This document shows positions 1 through 6,898 of a DNA stretch of 17,927 bases, piece by piece. The stretch's first letter is position 1; each line of letters begins with the position of its first letter. The stretch is from Candidatus Aerophobus profundus SCGC AAA252-L23 (GTDB lineage Bacteria > Aerophobota > Aerophobia > Aerophobales > Aerophobaceae). Made by a program: the position numbers and the translations under genes. Location of the stretch: the NCBI GenBank assembly GCA_000402295.1, contig AQRW01000136.1, positions 1 to 17,927 of the forward strand. The letters are read 5' to 3'. Below the pieces are notes generated by a model, which was given only the letters and a program-made list of their open reading frames with translations, was not told the origin of the DNA and searched no databases.

Positions 1-46
1 AAAAAACCTTGTGATCATCCTTATCATTACCAATAAGCCCCTTCGT

Positions 47-82
47 TTGTCATTGCAAACAAAGTGAAGCAATTTCTTTGGT
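47..82. repeat. Degenerate copy of a widespread intergenic repeat
   Basis: The stretch resembles the intergenic repeat with the core TCATTGCGAGCGAAGCGAAG that is scattered through many bacterial genomes. Here several G/C positions have drifted to A/T. It lies in the roughly 220-base gene-free segment before the first gene, where I see no other coding signal. The match is from memory of the motif, and the function of such repeats is unknown. Confidence 0.4.
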
Positions 83-170
83 TGTGTCCGTGCGTCTTGA
101 CTTATCGCCAAATGACACTATTATCAATTTAATCAAGGACAAATCCGGATGAGATCCTTTTTCCGGTTAA

Positions 171-190
171 TGAATATTGATTGAATATTG
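171..190 (+). promoter_or_regulatory. Tandem TGAATATTG direct repeat, possible antitoxin operator
   Basis: TGAATATTG occurs twice with two bases between copies (11-base period), each copy containing the palindrome AATATT. The repeat ends about 34 bases before the antitoxin start codon, where an autoregulatory operator of a toxin-antitoxin operon would lie. A good ribosome binding site (AGGAGG, 211-216) follows. The operator role is inference from position and spacing. Confidence 0.3.
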
Positions 191-224
191 TTTTTCAGTT
201 TTATGAGTTTAGGAGGCAAAAATT

Positions 225-454
225 ATGAAGGGTTTTAAAAGAATTACCTTTAGCCCAAATATGATGGGGGGGGGAAGGCATGTATTAGAGGAATGAGAAT
301 TCCGGTATCTTTGGTGGTAAACCTTGTTGCTAATGAAATGACAATAGATGAAATAATCAAGGAATATTCTGACCTGGAGCCAGAAGATATCAAAGAAGCT
401 TTACAATACGCCTCCTGGTTAACTAGAGAGGAATTACATCCGGCAGTGAGATAG
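225..454 (+). pseudogene. DUF433 antitoxin, frameshifted at a run of nine G
   Basis: Translation from the ATG at 225, which follows AGGAGG with good spacing, gives MKGFKRITFSPNMMGG. After the G run at 266-274 the reading must shift to continue as GKACIRGMRIPVSLV and then DEIIKEYSDLEPEDIKEAL. That is the DUF433 signature (IRG.RI.V, then DLEPEDI..AL). Seven or ten G would keep one frame; the window has nine. DUF433 proteins are DNA-binding antitoxins paired with DUF5615 PIN-like toxins, and such a toxin follows three bases after the stop codon. The frameshift may be real, a phase-variable tract, or a homopolymer error. Family assignment is secure; functional status is open. Confidence 0.75.
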
Positions 455-457
455 AAA

Positions 458-771
458 ATGAAATTCCTTGCTGACATGGATATATCCAATCTTCAGTTAA
501 TTGGCTAAGGCAGAATGGATATGATGTTATCCATCTAAGAGAAGAAGGACTGCAAAGAGCAACTGATGTAGAAATCGTTAAAAAGGCAACCAAAGAAAGA
601 AGAGCCATATTAACATGCGACCTTGATTTTGGAGATTTAATGGCTATCTCTGGTGAAATATGTCCAAGTATAATAGTTTTCAGGCTTCAAAATGAAAGAT
701 CAGAAAATATAAATAGAAGATTAGAGCAAGTGCTAAAGGAGGAGATAAATGTTTTTATTAAAAGAAATTGA
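458..771 (+). pseudogene. DUF5615 PIN-like toxin, one frameshift near the 5' end
   Basis: The reading begins MKFLADMDIS at 458, then runs into a stop. In the next frame it continues VNWLRQNGYDVIHLREEGL, through ATDVEIVKKA and ILTCDLDFGDL, to FIKRN and a TGA at 769-771. The N-terminal LAD, the DV.HLREEG segment and the T.D.DFGDL segment are hallmarks of DUF5615, the PIN-like RNase toxins partnered with DUF433. The shift lies near 483-490 and looks like one lost base. Its 3' end overlaps the next gene by 23 bases, so the three genes were probably one translationally coupled operon. Confidence 0.72.
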
Positions 772-1024
772 AGAGCTTTATGAAAATTTTGCAGGAGCGG
801 TTTATAAACCAAACATACTTGATGGCAAAACAAAAGAATTAATCGCATTATCAAATTCAATCATGGCAGATTGTATACCCTGTATAAACTATCATTATAA
901 AAAAGCAAAAGAAAACGGTGCATCAAAAGAAGAGATCGCAGAGGCATTAGCAATTTCAATGTCTGTAAGCGCAGGAAGCAAAAAAGCAAAATATACCAGT
1001 GTCATAAATGAACTGGAAAAATAA
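749..1024 (+). CDS. Carboxymuconolactone decarboxylase / AhpD-like protein
   Basis: This is a 91-residue protein of the CMD/AhpD-like family. Residues 42-45 form C-I-P-C followed by H49, the CxxCxxxH redox motif typical of peroxidase-like members. The helix NGASKEEIAEAL after it is the usual family continuation. The length matches single-domain CMD proteins. The start codon follows AAAGGAGG (735-742), which lies inside the toxin gene, so translation is probably coupled. A redox role would be disulfide-based peroxide or thiol chemistry, but the substrate is not deducible. Pairing with a DUF433/DUF5615 module is unusual and may simply reflect travel on the same cassette. The gene is intact and ends just before an attC-like palindrome. 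Confidence 0.85.
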   Translation: MFLLKEIEELYENFAGAVYKPNILDGKTKELIALSNSIMADCIPCINYHYKKAKENGASKEEIAEALAISMSVSAGSKKAKYTSVINELEK

Positions 1025-1027
1025 AAA

Positions 1028-1167
1028 TGGTGCTTCATCGCACAACAGAAAGTACAAGGTTCCGCTTCGCTTCACCCAAATTTGCTTACCCTGTCCGCTG
1101 GAATGAAAGCAAGCTTTCTTTCAACCAACCTCGCTTACCCGCCTCCCGTTGTGCGAAATACGATGCA
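1028..1167. repeat. attC-like long imperfect palindrome
   Basis: The outer arms contain CGCACAAC (1039-1046) and its exact complement GTTGTGCG (1148-1155). Partly matching flanks (TGCTTCAT versus ATACGATGCA) and an irregular GC-rich interior complete the palindrome. About 140 bases long, it begins a few bases after a stop codon and ends 34 bases before the next start. That placement and the asymmetric interior fit a long VCR-type attC site. The core triplet GTT is conserved, but the rest departs from the GTTRRRY consensus. Confidence 0.5.
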
Positions 1168-1201
1168 AGATAACAGGTTGAAAAAAGAAGGTGCTTGAAA
1201 G

Positions 1202-3487
1202 ATGGGATGGGTATTATTCATTATCGCAATTGTTGTTGTCTTTATCTACATGCACAGAAAGAAAGAGCGTGATGATTCAACTAATTGTTCAAAACCTAAG
1301 ATAATTGAAAGTGTCTCCAACAATAAATCAAAGATAGAAGATAAAGAAGAGACAGATGAACTTCTTCAACATTTTCGTCAGACATTTACGCTTGACTTTC
1401 AGAGTAATCATAAAGTTTCTATAGATGAGGACATAACAACGATTTCCTTAGACAGATATGAACAGCCAGAAGTTACAAGTGATGTTCAGGAAAAGATTGA
1501 TAGATTACAAAGTATAACAAATTCCATCGAACAAAATCTAATACAAACTGCCAGCGAAAAAGATAATGAAAAAAAATTCAAAATAGACTATGAAAAGAGT
1601 TTGAATGAAATGCAATATATCGCTGCAACAACCATTGAGGGACCTCTTTTAGTAATCGCTGGAGCAGGAAGTGGAAAAACCAGAACTATTGTTTATCGAG
1701 TGGCTTTTTTATTAGAAAATGAGATACCACCTCAAAAGATACTTCTCCTAACTTTTACGAGAAAAGCAGCCAATGAAATGCTTGCAAGAACAACTTCCTT
1801 GTTAAATGAAATGCGATGCCAAAAGGTAATGGGTGGAACTTTTCATTCAGTTGCTAATTATTTGCTGCGAAAGTATTCTAAGTCTTTAAACATTTCTCCT
1901 AATTTTACAATTATTGATACTGTTGATTCAGAAGATGTAATAGACTTGATTCGCCATGAGTTGCATTTTGAAAAAAGAAGCCGGGCTTTTCCTCGGAAGA
2001 GTCGAATTCAAGAAATAATCTCAAAGGCTAGAAACTGCAATATTACAACAAGAGAAGTCATTGATCGTGAATTCAGGGGGTTAACTGAATTCGTCAAAGA
2101 TATTGAATTAATAGAAAAGGCATATTCAGAATATAAGAAAGCTAATAATCTTTTTGATTACGATGATTTGATGGAATTTCTTCGTGATTCTCTAAAAATT
2201 AATCTTCAATTTCGTAAGAATGTCCAGGAAACTTTTCAGTATATTATGGTTGATGAATTTCAAGACACAAATATCATCCAGAAAGAAATCGTTGATCTAA
2301 TTGCTGAAAAATATCGTAATATCATGGTGGTAGGCGATGATTCGCAAAGCATTTATTCATTTCGGGGAGCGAACTTTGAAAATATCCTAAGGTTCCCCGG
2401 AACATATTCTGACTGCAAGTTCGTAAGAATCGAACAGAATTATCGAAGCAATCAAGATATTTTAAGTTTTACTAATTCAGTTATAAATAATGCCAAAATT
2501 GGTTATAAAAAGAGGTTGTTTTCAACCAAAACAGGTCATAAACCGATAGTTAACAGATTTTACAATCAAGAAGATGAGGCAGAATATATCGTTTCAAAAA
2601 TACTCGAAATTAGAGAAAGGGGGATTCCTTTGAATCAAATTGCTGTTCTTTATCGTGCTTCTTATCACAGTAATTTTATCCAGGCGGAACTTTTAAAGAG
2701 AAACATTCCATATATAGTTTTTGGTGGTATTCGTTTTGTTGAACGACGACATGTCAAAGACATTATTGCTTACCTGCGGATTATTCTCAATCCTTTGGAT
2801 CCAGTTTCATGGAATCGTGTTTTGAAATTGATTCCTGGTATTGGAAATGTCACAGCTAGCAAGATCGTACTGCATATCCATAAACTTGATGGTAAAATTG
2901 ATTTCAGTAATTTTGCAGACTATAAATACTCATCCGATCTTGAAAAACTTGGCCGTGTTTTGAATCAGGCATCTAAGCAAGAAGTCACAATTCCTGAGAA
3001 GATAGAGATCTTGAAAGATTATTATTCTCCTATTTTAAAGAATATAGAAAGCGACTACGAAATAAGATTAATGGACATCGATGTTCTCTATAGTCTTGCT
3101 TGCAAGTATGATAATTTAGAGAAGTTCCTTTCAGATTTTGCTTTAGATCCCCCTTCAAATAGATACCAAAATCAAACAAAACCTCTCATTGATGAAACCG
3201 AAGACAAATCTTTAATCCTTTCAACTATTCATTCGGCGAAGGGACTTGAATGGAATAGCGTATTCATCCCCCATCTTTTGGATGGGCTTTTTCCATCTGC
3301 CAGGGCTGTTGGGAATATAGAAGAAATAGAAGAAGAACGTCGGATATTCTATGTTGCATGCACTAGGGCAAAAGAACAACTATATTTAACGATGCCCTCA
3401 CATGTGGCTTCATGGGATGCTTTTTTCACACTTCCCTCGAGGTTTATTGTGGAGGTCAGAAAAGAAAAGTATGAATTACTGAAATAA
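1202..3487 (+). CDS. UvrD/Rep-family superfamily 1A DNA helicase with N-terminal membrane anchor
   Basis: This 761-residue protein has all SF1A helicase motifs in order: Q motif (Q138), Walker A GAGSGKT (154-160), motif Ia LLLTFTRKAANEM, Walker B DEFQD (351-355), motif III GDDSQSIYSFRGA (378-390), motif IV QNYRSN, motif V STIHSAKGLEW and motif VI VACTRAKEQL. It should be an ATP-dependent 3'-5' DNA translocase. Unusually, residues 2-17 are a hydrophobic segment followed by HRKKERDD, predicting a single membrane anchor with the enzyme on the cytoplasmic side. About 100 charged, low-complexity residues then link anchor to helicase; canonical UvrD and Rep lack such an anchor. The start at 1202 has a modest ribosome binding site (GAAGGTG). 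The gene stands alone between two attC-like palindromes. A defence role is possible but only inferred. Confidence 0.92.
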   Translation: MGWVLFIIAIVVVFIYMHRKKERDDSTNCSKPKIIESVSNNKSKIEDKEETDELLQHFRQTFTLDFQSNHKVSIDEDITTISLDRYEQPEVTSDVQEKIDRLQSITNSIEQNLIQTASEKDNEKKFKIDYEKSLNEMQYIAATTIEGPLLVIAGAGSGKTRTIVYRVAFLLENEIPPQKILLLTFTRKAANEMLARTTSLLNEMRCQKVMGGTFHSVANYLLRKYSKSLNISPNFTIIDTVDSEDVIDLIRHELHFEKRSRAFPRKSRIQEIISKARNCNITTREVIDREFRGLTEFVKDIELIEKAYSEYKKANNLFDYDDLMEFLRDSLKINLQFRKNVQETFQYIMVDEFQDTNIIQKEIVDLIAEKYRNIMVVGDDSQSIYSFRGANFENILRFPGTYSDCKFVRIEQNYRSNQDILSFTNSVINNAKIGYKKRLFSTKTGHKPIVNRFYNQEDEAEYIVSKILEIRERGIPLNQIAVLYRASYHSNFIQAELLKRNIPYIVFGGIRFVERRHVKDIIAYLRIILNPLDPVSWNRVLKLIPGIGNVTASKIVLHIHKLDGKIDFSNFADYKYSSDLEKLGRVLNQASKQEVTIPEKIEILKDYYSPILKNIESDYEIRLMDIDVLYSLACKYDNLEKFLSDFALDPPSNRYQNQTKPLIDETEDKSLILSTIHSAKGLEWNSVFIPHLLDGLFPSARAVGNIEEIEEERRIFYVACTRAKEQLYLTMPSHVASWDAFFTLPSRFIVEVRKEKYELLK

Positions 3488-3495
3488 TTGCACCA

Positions 3496-3560
3496 TACTT
3501 CGCACAACAGTGGATAAAAGGGAAATCTTTGATTTCCCTTTTATCCACAGAACGTTATAT
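3496..3560. repeat. attC-like site containing a perfect 17-bp hairpin
   Basis: Positions 3510-3526 are perfectly complementary to 3532-3548, with a five-base loop (CTTTG). The hairpin is bracketed by CGCACAAC on the left and GAACGTTATAT on the right, matching the CACAAC...GAACGTT layout of some integron attC sites. The adjoining IS3-type element starts directly at the right end. A terminator is the alternative, but no T-run follows the stem. Confidence 0.5.
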
Positions 3561-4074
3561 AGTAGACCCCAAAATTCGGACAGTATGCTAAGATACAAGT
3601 AAGGTTGAAAAGGAGGAGCCCAGTATGGAGTTCATCCGGTACAGATCAGACGGCGGAGAAAAATAGTGAAAGATGAAGTTAACCGAAAAGGGTGCAAAGA
3701 TTAATGAGATTGAGGGGAATCGAAGCTATCTATCCTGGTCCTAATACCAGTGTAGATTTCATCAAGAAACTGCAAGAAAGGAGTATCCAGATTAGCATGG
3801 ATGGTAGAGGATAAGCCTGAGGATAATATCTTCACTGAGAGGCTCTGGCGCTCAGTGAAATATGAAGAAGTCTACCTTCATGACTACCAGAACGTTAAAG
3901 AGGCAAAAGGGGGAATCAGTAAGTATCCGGCCTTCTACAATCAAGAAAGGCCACATCAGTCATTTGACTACCGGACACCAGTTGAGCTATACTTTGATAG
4001 TAGTAATCACAAAAACAGACTTAGCTGTAACTTAACTTTGGCAAATTATTGTCCGACCGATGGGGTCCACCCCA
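3560..4074 (+). mobile_element. Internally deleted IS3-family element
   Basis: The left end GTAGACCCCAAAATTCGGAC (from 3562) and the complement of the right end, GGTGGACCCCATCGGTCGGAC, are imperfect inverted repeats sharing GACCCC and CGGACA. Only about 515 bases lie between them, against 1.2-1.5 kb for a complete IS3 element. Scraps of OrfB are visible (AIYPGPNTS near 3725-3755) and then its C-terminal part, so much of the transposase has been lost. The element cannot transpose alone but could be mobilised by a related intact copy. Confidence 0.7.
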
Positions 4075-4079
4075 CCTAA
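3801..4079 (+). pseudogene. IS3-family transposase OrfB, C-terminal fragment
   Basis: The fragment includes DNIFTERLWRSVKYEEVY, then NQERPHQSFDYRTPVELY near its end. These are the conserved C-terminal parts of IS3 integrase-type transposases, including the region of the last catalytic Glu (FTERLWRS). The N-terminal half with the first two catalytic Asp residues is missing, and stop codons interrupt the upstream remnant. The reading frame runs through the right inverted repeat before stopping. Confidence 0.75.
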
Positions 4080-4112
4080 TCTAATAATATGTTAACTGTC
4101 TAAAGGAAATTT

Positions 4113-4616
4113 ATGTCTCACTGGAATTACAGAGTTGTTAAAAAACGTAATAAAGAGTCAAATGATGTTGTGTATAGAATTCATGAAGTTTACTATTCAG
4201 AAGCCGGTGCAATCGAAGGGTGGACGAAAGATCCTGTTCAACCGCTTGGGGAAACCGAATTCGAATTGAGGGAAGATATACGCTATTTATTGGAAGCCTT
4301 TAGGCTGCCAGTATTAGAAGAGAAAGAGCAAAAAGGGCAAATTGTTCTGGTTGAAGAAAGCCAGGATTTAAGAATAAATCAGGGGCATTATTTTGAGTTC
4401 ATGGATAGGACTTCAGTGGCACTGGATTACCTATATCAGTTTTTAGGTTGCCATCCGTTGATGAAAAAGGAAAAGATGCTTCAAGATATATATGAACGTG
4501 CAGAGAAAGCTTTGGTTGAGCTTTATCAAGAAGCTGGCCGTCTTGAAAATGAGCGAACCGAGCCTAATAATAAAAAAAATGTCCATGAAGAAGAGTGCAG
4601 CGGCAAGTATTTGTGA
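4113..4616 (+). CDS. Hypothetical cassette protein (MSHWNYRVVKK type)
   Basis: This is a 167-residue soluble protein with no signal peptide or membrane segment. The start follows AAAGGAAATTT, a good ribosome binding site. The N-terminal part (SHWNYRVVKK, then YRIHEVYYSEAGAIEGW, then ELREDIRYLLEAF and PVLEE) resembles a small conserved family of unknown function that I recognise only by pattern: a WNYRV opening followed by IHEVYY. The second half is a charged helix-rich extension containing LVELYQEAGRLENERTE. It sits alone between an IS3 remnant and the methylase-glycosylase gene, as a cassette gene would. No function can be assigned. Confidence 0.7.
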   Translation: MSHWNYRVVKKRNKESNDVVYRIHEVYYSEAGAIEGWTKDPVQPLGETEFELREDIRYLLEAFRLPVLEEKEQKGQIVLVEESQDLRINQGHYFEFMDRTSVALDYLYQFLGCHPLMKKEKMLQDIYERAEKALVELYQEAGRLENERTEPNNKKNVHEEECSGKYL

Positions 4617-4742
4617 TCGGTTTAGAAAAGGGTTCTGCAAGGTTACGGAGGTACAGCAACGGTTTCAATCAAGGTTGTTACACTACGAACGATTCCAGAA
4701 CGCATCACCATAAAATGGCTCTTTTCCAAGAAGAGATAACCA

Positions 4743-6713
4743 ATGGCCACAGGTATTCCAAAAAAAAATGGCAGTAGCAAATCCAAGCCTGTTGAACTCG
4801 CGTACCCAGGTAAGAAGAGCACTTCTATTATCCTCAATCATCTTAGTCACAGCGGTTTTAGCTGCATGCGACACTGTTCATCCGGAAACCGCTTGTATTG
4901 TGGCGGCAACCTGAATGGTCTGCGAGAACTGCTGGCAGATTCTTCTATCAGAGGCAAAATCACTCTTGTCTACATAGACCCACCATTTGCCACGAAGGGC
5001 ACATTCCTATCACCCAAACAGCGCAAGACGTACAAAGATGACCTTTGTGGCGCTGAGTATTTCGAGAACCTCAGAGAGCGCCTGATTCTCATCCGGGAAC
5101 TGCTTTCCTCTTCAGGTTCCATCTACCTTCATTTGGACGAAACGATGGTCTTGGAAATGAAGTTGGTCATGGACGAGGTATTTGGTTCCTCCAATTGCCG
5201 CAACCTGATTGTACCTAAGAAATGTAATCCCAAAAACTATACGCGAAAGGCCTATGGCGATACTACCGACTTCATTTTATTCTATTCGAAAGGTGATCAG
5301 TATGTCTGTAATCGTCCGCTGGAGCCACTGTCGGAGCAGAGCGCGAAAGAATATCATTATACGGAATCGAAGACTGGTCGTCGATTCATGAAGATGCCTG
5401 TCCATGCTCCGGGCACACGTAATGGGGCGACTGGTGGGCCGTGGCGCGGGAAATTACCGCCTCCTGGAAAGCACTGGCAGTACACTCCGCAAACACTCGA
5501 TGAAATGGATGCCAGGGGCGAGATATTCTGGTCAAAGAATAAAAACCCCCGACGCAAGGTATATCTCGATGATCATCCCGGCGTTGGCATACCAGATATT
5601 TGGCTCGACTTCAAAGACTCTCACAACCAAAACATCAAAATCACAGGATATCCGACCGAGAAAAATCCAGATTTTCTCAGACGAATTATGCAGACGTCTT
5701 CGAACCCCGGCGACTTGGTGCTTGATTGCTATGCCGGTTCTGGAGCGACGTTGGCTGTTGCCGATGAAATACAACGGCACTGGATAGGTATAGACAGCAG
5801 CTTTGAAGCTATTACGACAATCTTAAAGTGCTTCGAAGGTGGTTTGTTACCAATGGGTGACTATGTGAAAACGAAGAGCAGTAAGGCTAACAAAGTATTC
5901 GATCAATCATCGCTTTGCGACACGCCAGATGATGCTGCACAAGTCCCACCTTCCCACCCAGTGTCCTTGCACACTCCGATTACAGATTTCTCAGTTTATG
6001 TTCAGAAGGACTTATACGCTGAGATTCACTTGATTGTAGAAAAATGGATGCGACGGAATAACCTTTCGGAAGGTGTTGAACAAACTAATACACTTGCAGT
6101 TTCTGAGAGTGTCAATATCTCGGAAGTGTGTTATCAACTTCGTGCTTGCGATAAGAAACTTGCCCGGATTATTGACGTGGTCGGACCGTATGCACTCAAC
6201 TGCCGCCATGCAGGGTTCAATTTCCTCGTTGATACTATAGTTAGCCAGCAGTTATCGAAAAAGGCGGCTGACACCATTATTTATCGTTTCAGAAGTATGT
6301 TTGGCGCTTCCCGCCCAACGCCAAAGAAATTCATTATCACTCGTTGCGAGAAGATCCTGAAGGCCGGGATATCTGCTAGAAAATACCAGTATATTCTGGA
6401 CTTGGCCCAGCGTATTGACCGCAAGCAGCTCAAGCTTTCCTGTCTTGTCCATGAGGATGACGCCACAATTCGCAATGTACTTAAACAGGTTAGAGGAATT
6501 GGGGATTGGACCGTGGACATGTACTTGCTTTTTGGTCTTGCAAGATTAGATGTATTTCCAGTGCATGACCTCGCCCTCAGAAAGTCAATGTCAGCAGTCT
6601 ACGGTGTGGATGTTAATGATATGAGATCTCTCGAGGGGATAGCGGACAAATGGAAACCATACCGAAGCGTGGGCGCTTGGTATCTTTACCAGAATATAAA
6701 TGCAAGTGCCTAA
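4743..6713 (+). CDS. DNA methyltransferase fused to AlkA-like HhH-GPD DNA glycosylase
   Basis: One uninterrupted 656-residue frame holds two enzymes. Residues about 45-365 are a beta-class amino-methyltransferase: YIDPPF (77-82, motif IV) precedes the SAM-binding LDCYAGSGAT (327-336, motif I) and HWIGIDSS. DPPF favours N6-adenine methylation. Residues 370-460 look like a linker. Residues about 463-656 match the DNA-3-methyladenine glycosylase II fold: FLVDTIVSQQLS, the helix-hairpin-helix VRGIGDWTVD (583-592), DVFPVHD with the catalytic Asp at D609, and DKWKPYRSVGAWYLY, paralleling ERWKPWRSYA of AlkA. W589 stands where bifunctional glycosylases carry the catalytic Lys, so a monofunctional enzyme is expected. 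The start is not certain, since the ribosome binding site (AAGAAGAG) is weak. The gene is more GC-rich than its neighbours, and its stop lies in a partial attC. Domains are secure; the joint function is unknown. Confidence 0.88.
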   Translation: MATGIPKKNGSSKSKPVELAYPGKKSTSIILNHLSHSGFSCMRHCSSGNRLYCGGNLNGLRELLADSSIRGKITLVYIDPPFATKGTFLSPKQRKTYKDDLCGAEYFENLRERLILIRELLSSSGSIYLHLDETMVLEMKLVMDEVFGSSNCRNLIVPKKCNPKNYTRKAYGDTTDFILFYSKGDQYVCNRPLEPLSEQSAKEYHYTESKTGRRFMKMPVHAPGTRNGATGGPWRGKLPPPGKHWQYTPQTLDEMDARGEIFWSKNKNPRRKVYLDDHPGVGIPDIWLDFKDSHNQNIKITGYPTEKNPDFLRRIMQTSSNPGDLVLDCYAGSGATLAVADEIQRHWIGIDSSFEAITTILKCFEGGLLPMGDYVKTKSSKANKVFDQSSLCDTPDDAAQVPPSHPVSLHTPITDFSVYVQKDLYAEIHLIVEKWMRRNNLSEGVEQTNTLAVSESVNISEVCYQLRACDKKLARIIDVVGPYALNCRHAGFNFLVDTIVSQQLSKKAADTIIYRFRSMFGASRPTPKKFIITRCEKILKAGISARKYQYILDLAQRIDRKQLKLSCLVHEDDATIRNVLKQVRGIGDWTVDMYLLFGLARLDVFPVHDLALRKSMSAVYGVDVNDMRSLEGIADKWKPYRSVGAWYLYQNINASA

Positions 6714-6737
6714 CAAGCCGAATGCAGGCTGGTGAGG
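6711..6737. repeat. Partial attC-like half site after the fusion gene
   Basis: GCCTAACAAGCCGAATGCAG overlaps the stop codon of the fusion gene, as the left half of many attC sites does (stop within YYTAACAA). I find no matching right half before the complete attC at 6806, so this looks like a decayed or truncated site. The 70 bases between hold nothing else I recognise. Confidence 0.35.
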
Positions 6738-6805
6738 AAATAGCAGCAGATTTTTCTGGTAAACGGTAAAAATCAAAATGCATATCAGTCAAGCTAACTA
6801 AAAAA

Positions 6806-6879
6806 GCATCTAACAAAGCGCTGCACCTGCCACTATTCCGCCGCGCTTCATAGCGGCAGGTGAGCTTGAATGTTAGAGC
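6806..6879. repeat. attC recombination site
   Basis: The left core ATCTAAC (6808-6814) and right core GTTAGAG (6872-6878) are complementary, with inner arms GCACCTGCC and GGCAGGTG and a GC-rich centre. This is the R''-L''...L'-R' layout of a folded attC site. It is very similar over its full length to the site at 14842-14915, as expected for one array. The next gene starts 20 bases downstream. Confidence 0.85.
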
Positions 6880-6898
6880 CCATAAAGGAGAGAATAAT

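Noticed and set aside
5404..5787. A 127-residue plus-strand frame inside the methylase-glycosylase gene
   Set aside because: It overlaps the SAM-binding part of a well-supported gene in another frame and shows no conserved motif.
6860..6898. Upstream start of the SAM methyltransferase at 6860
   Set aside because: It lies inside the right half of an attC and has no ribosome binding site; the ATG at 6899 has an AAAGGAG and the proper spacing.
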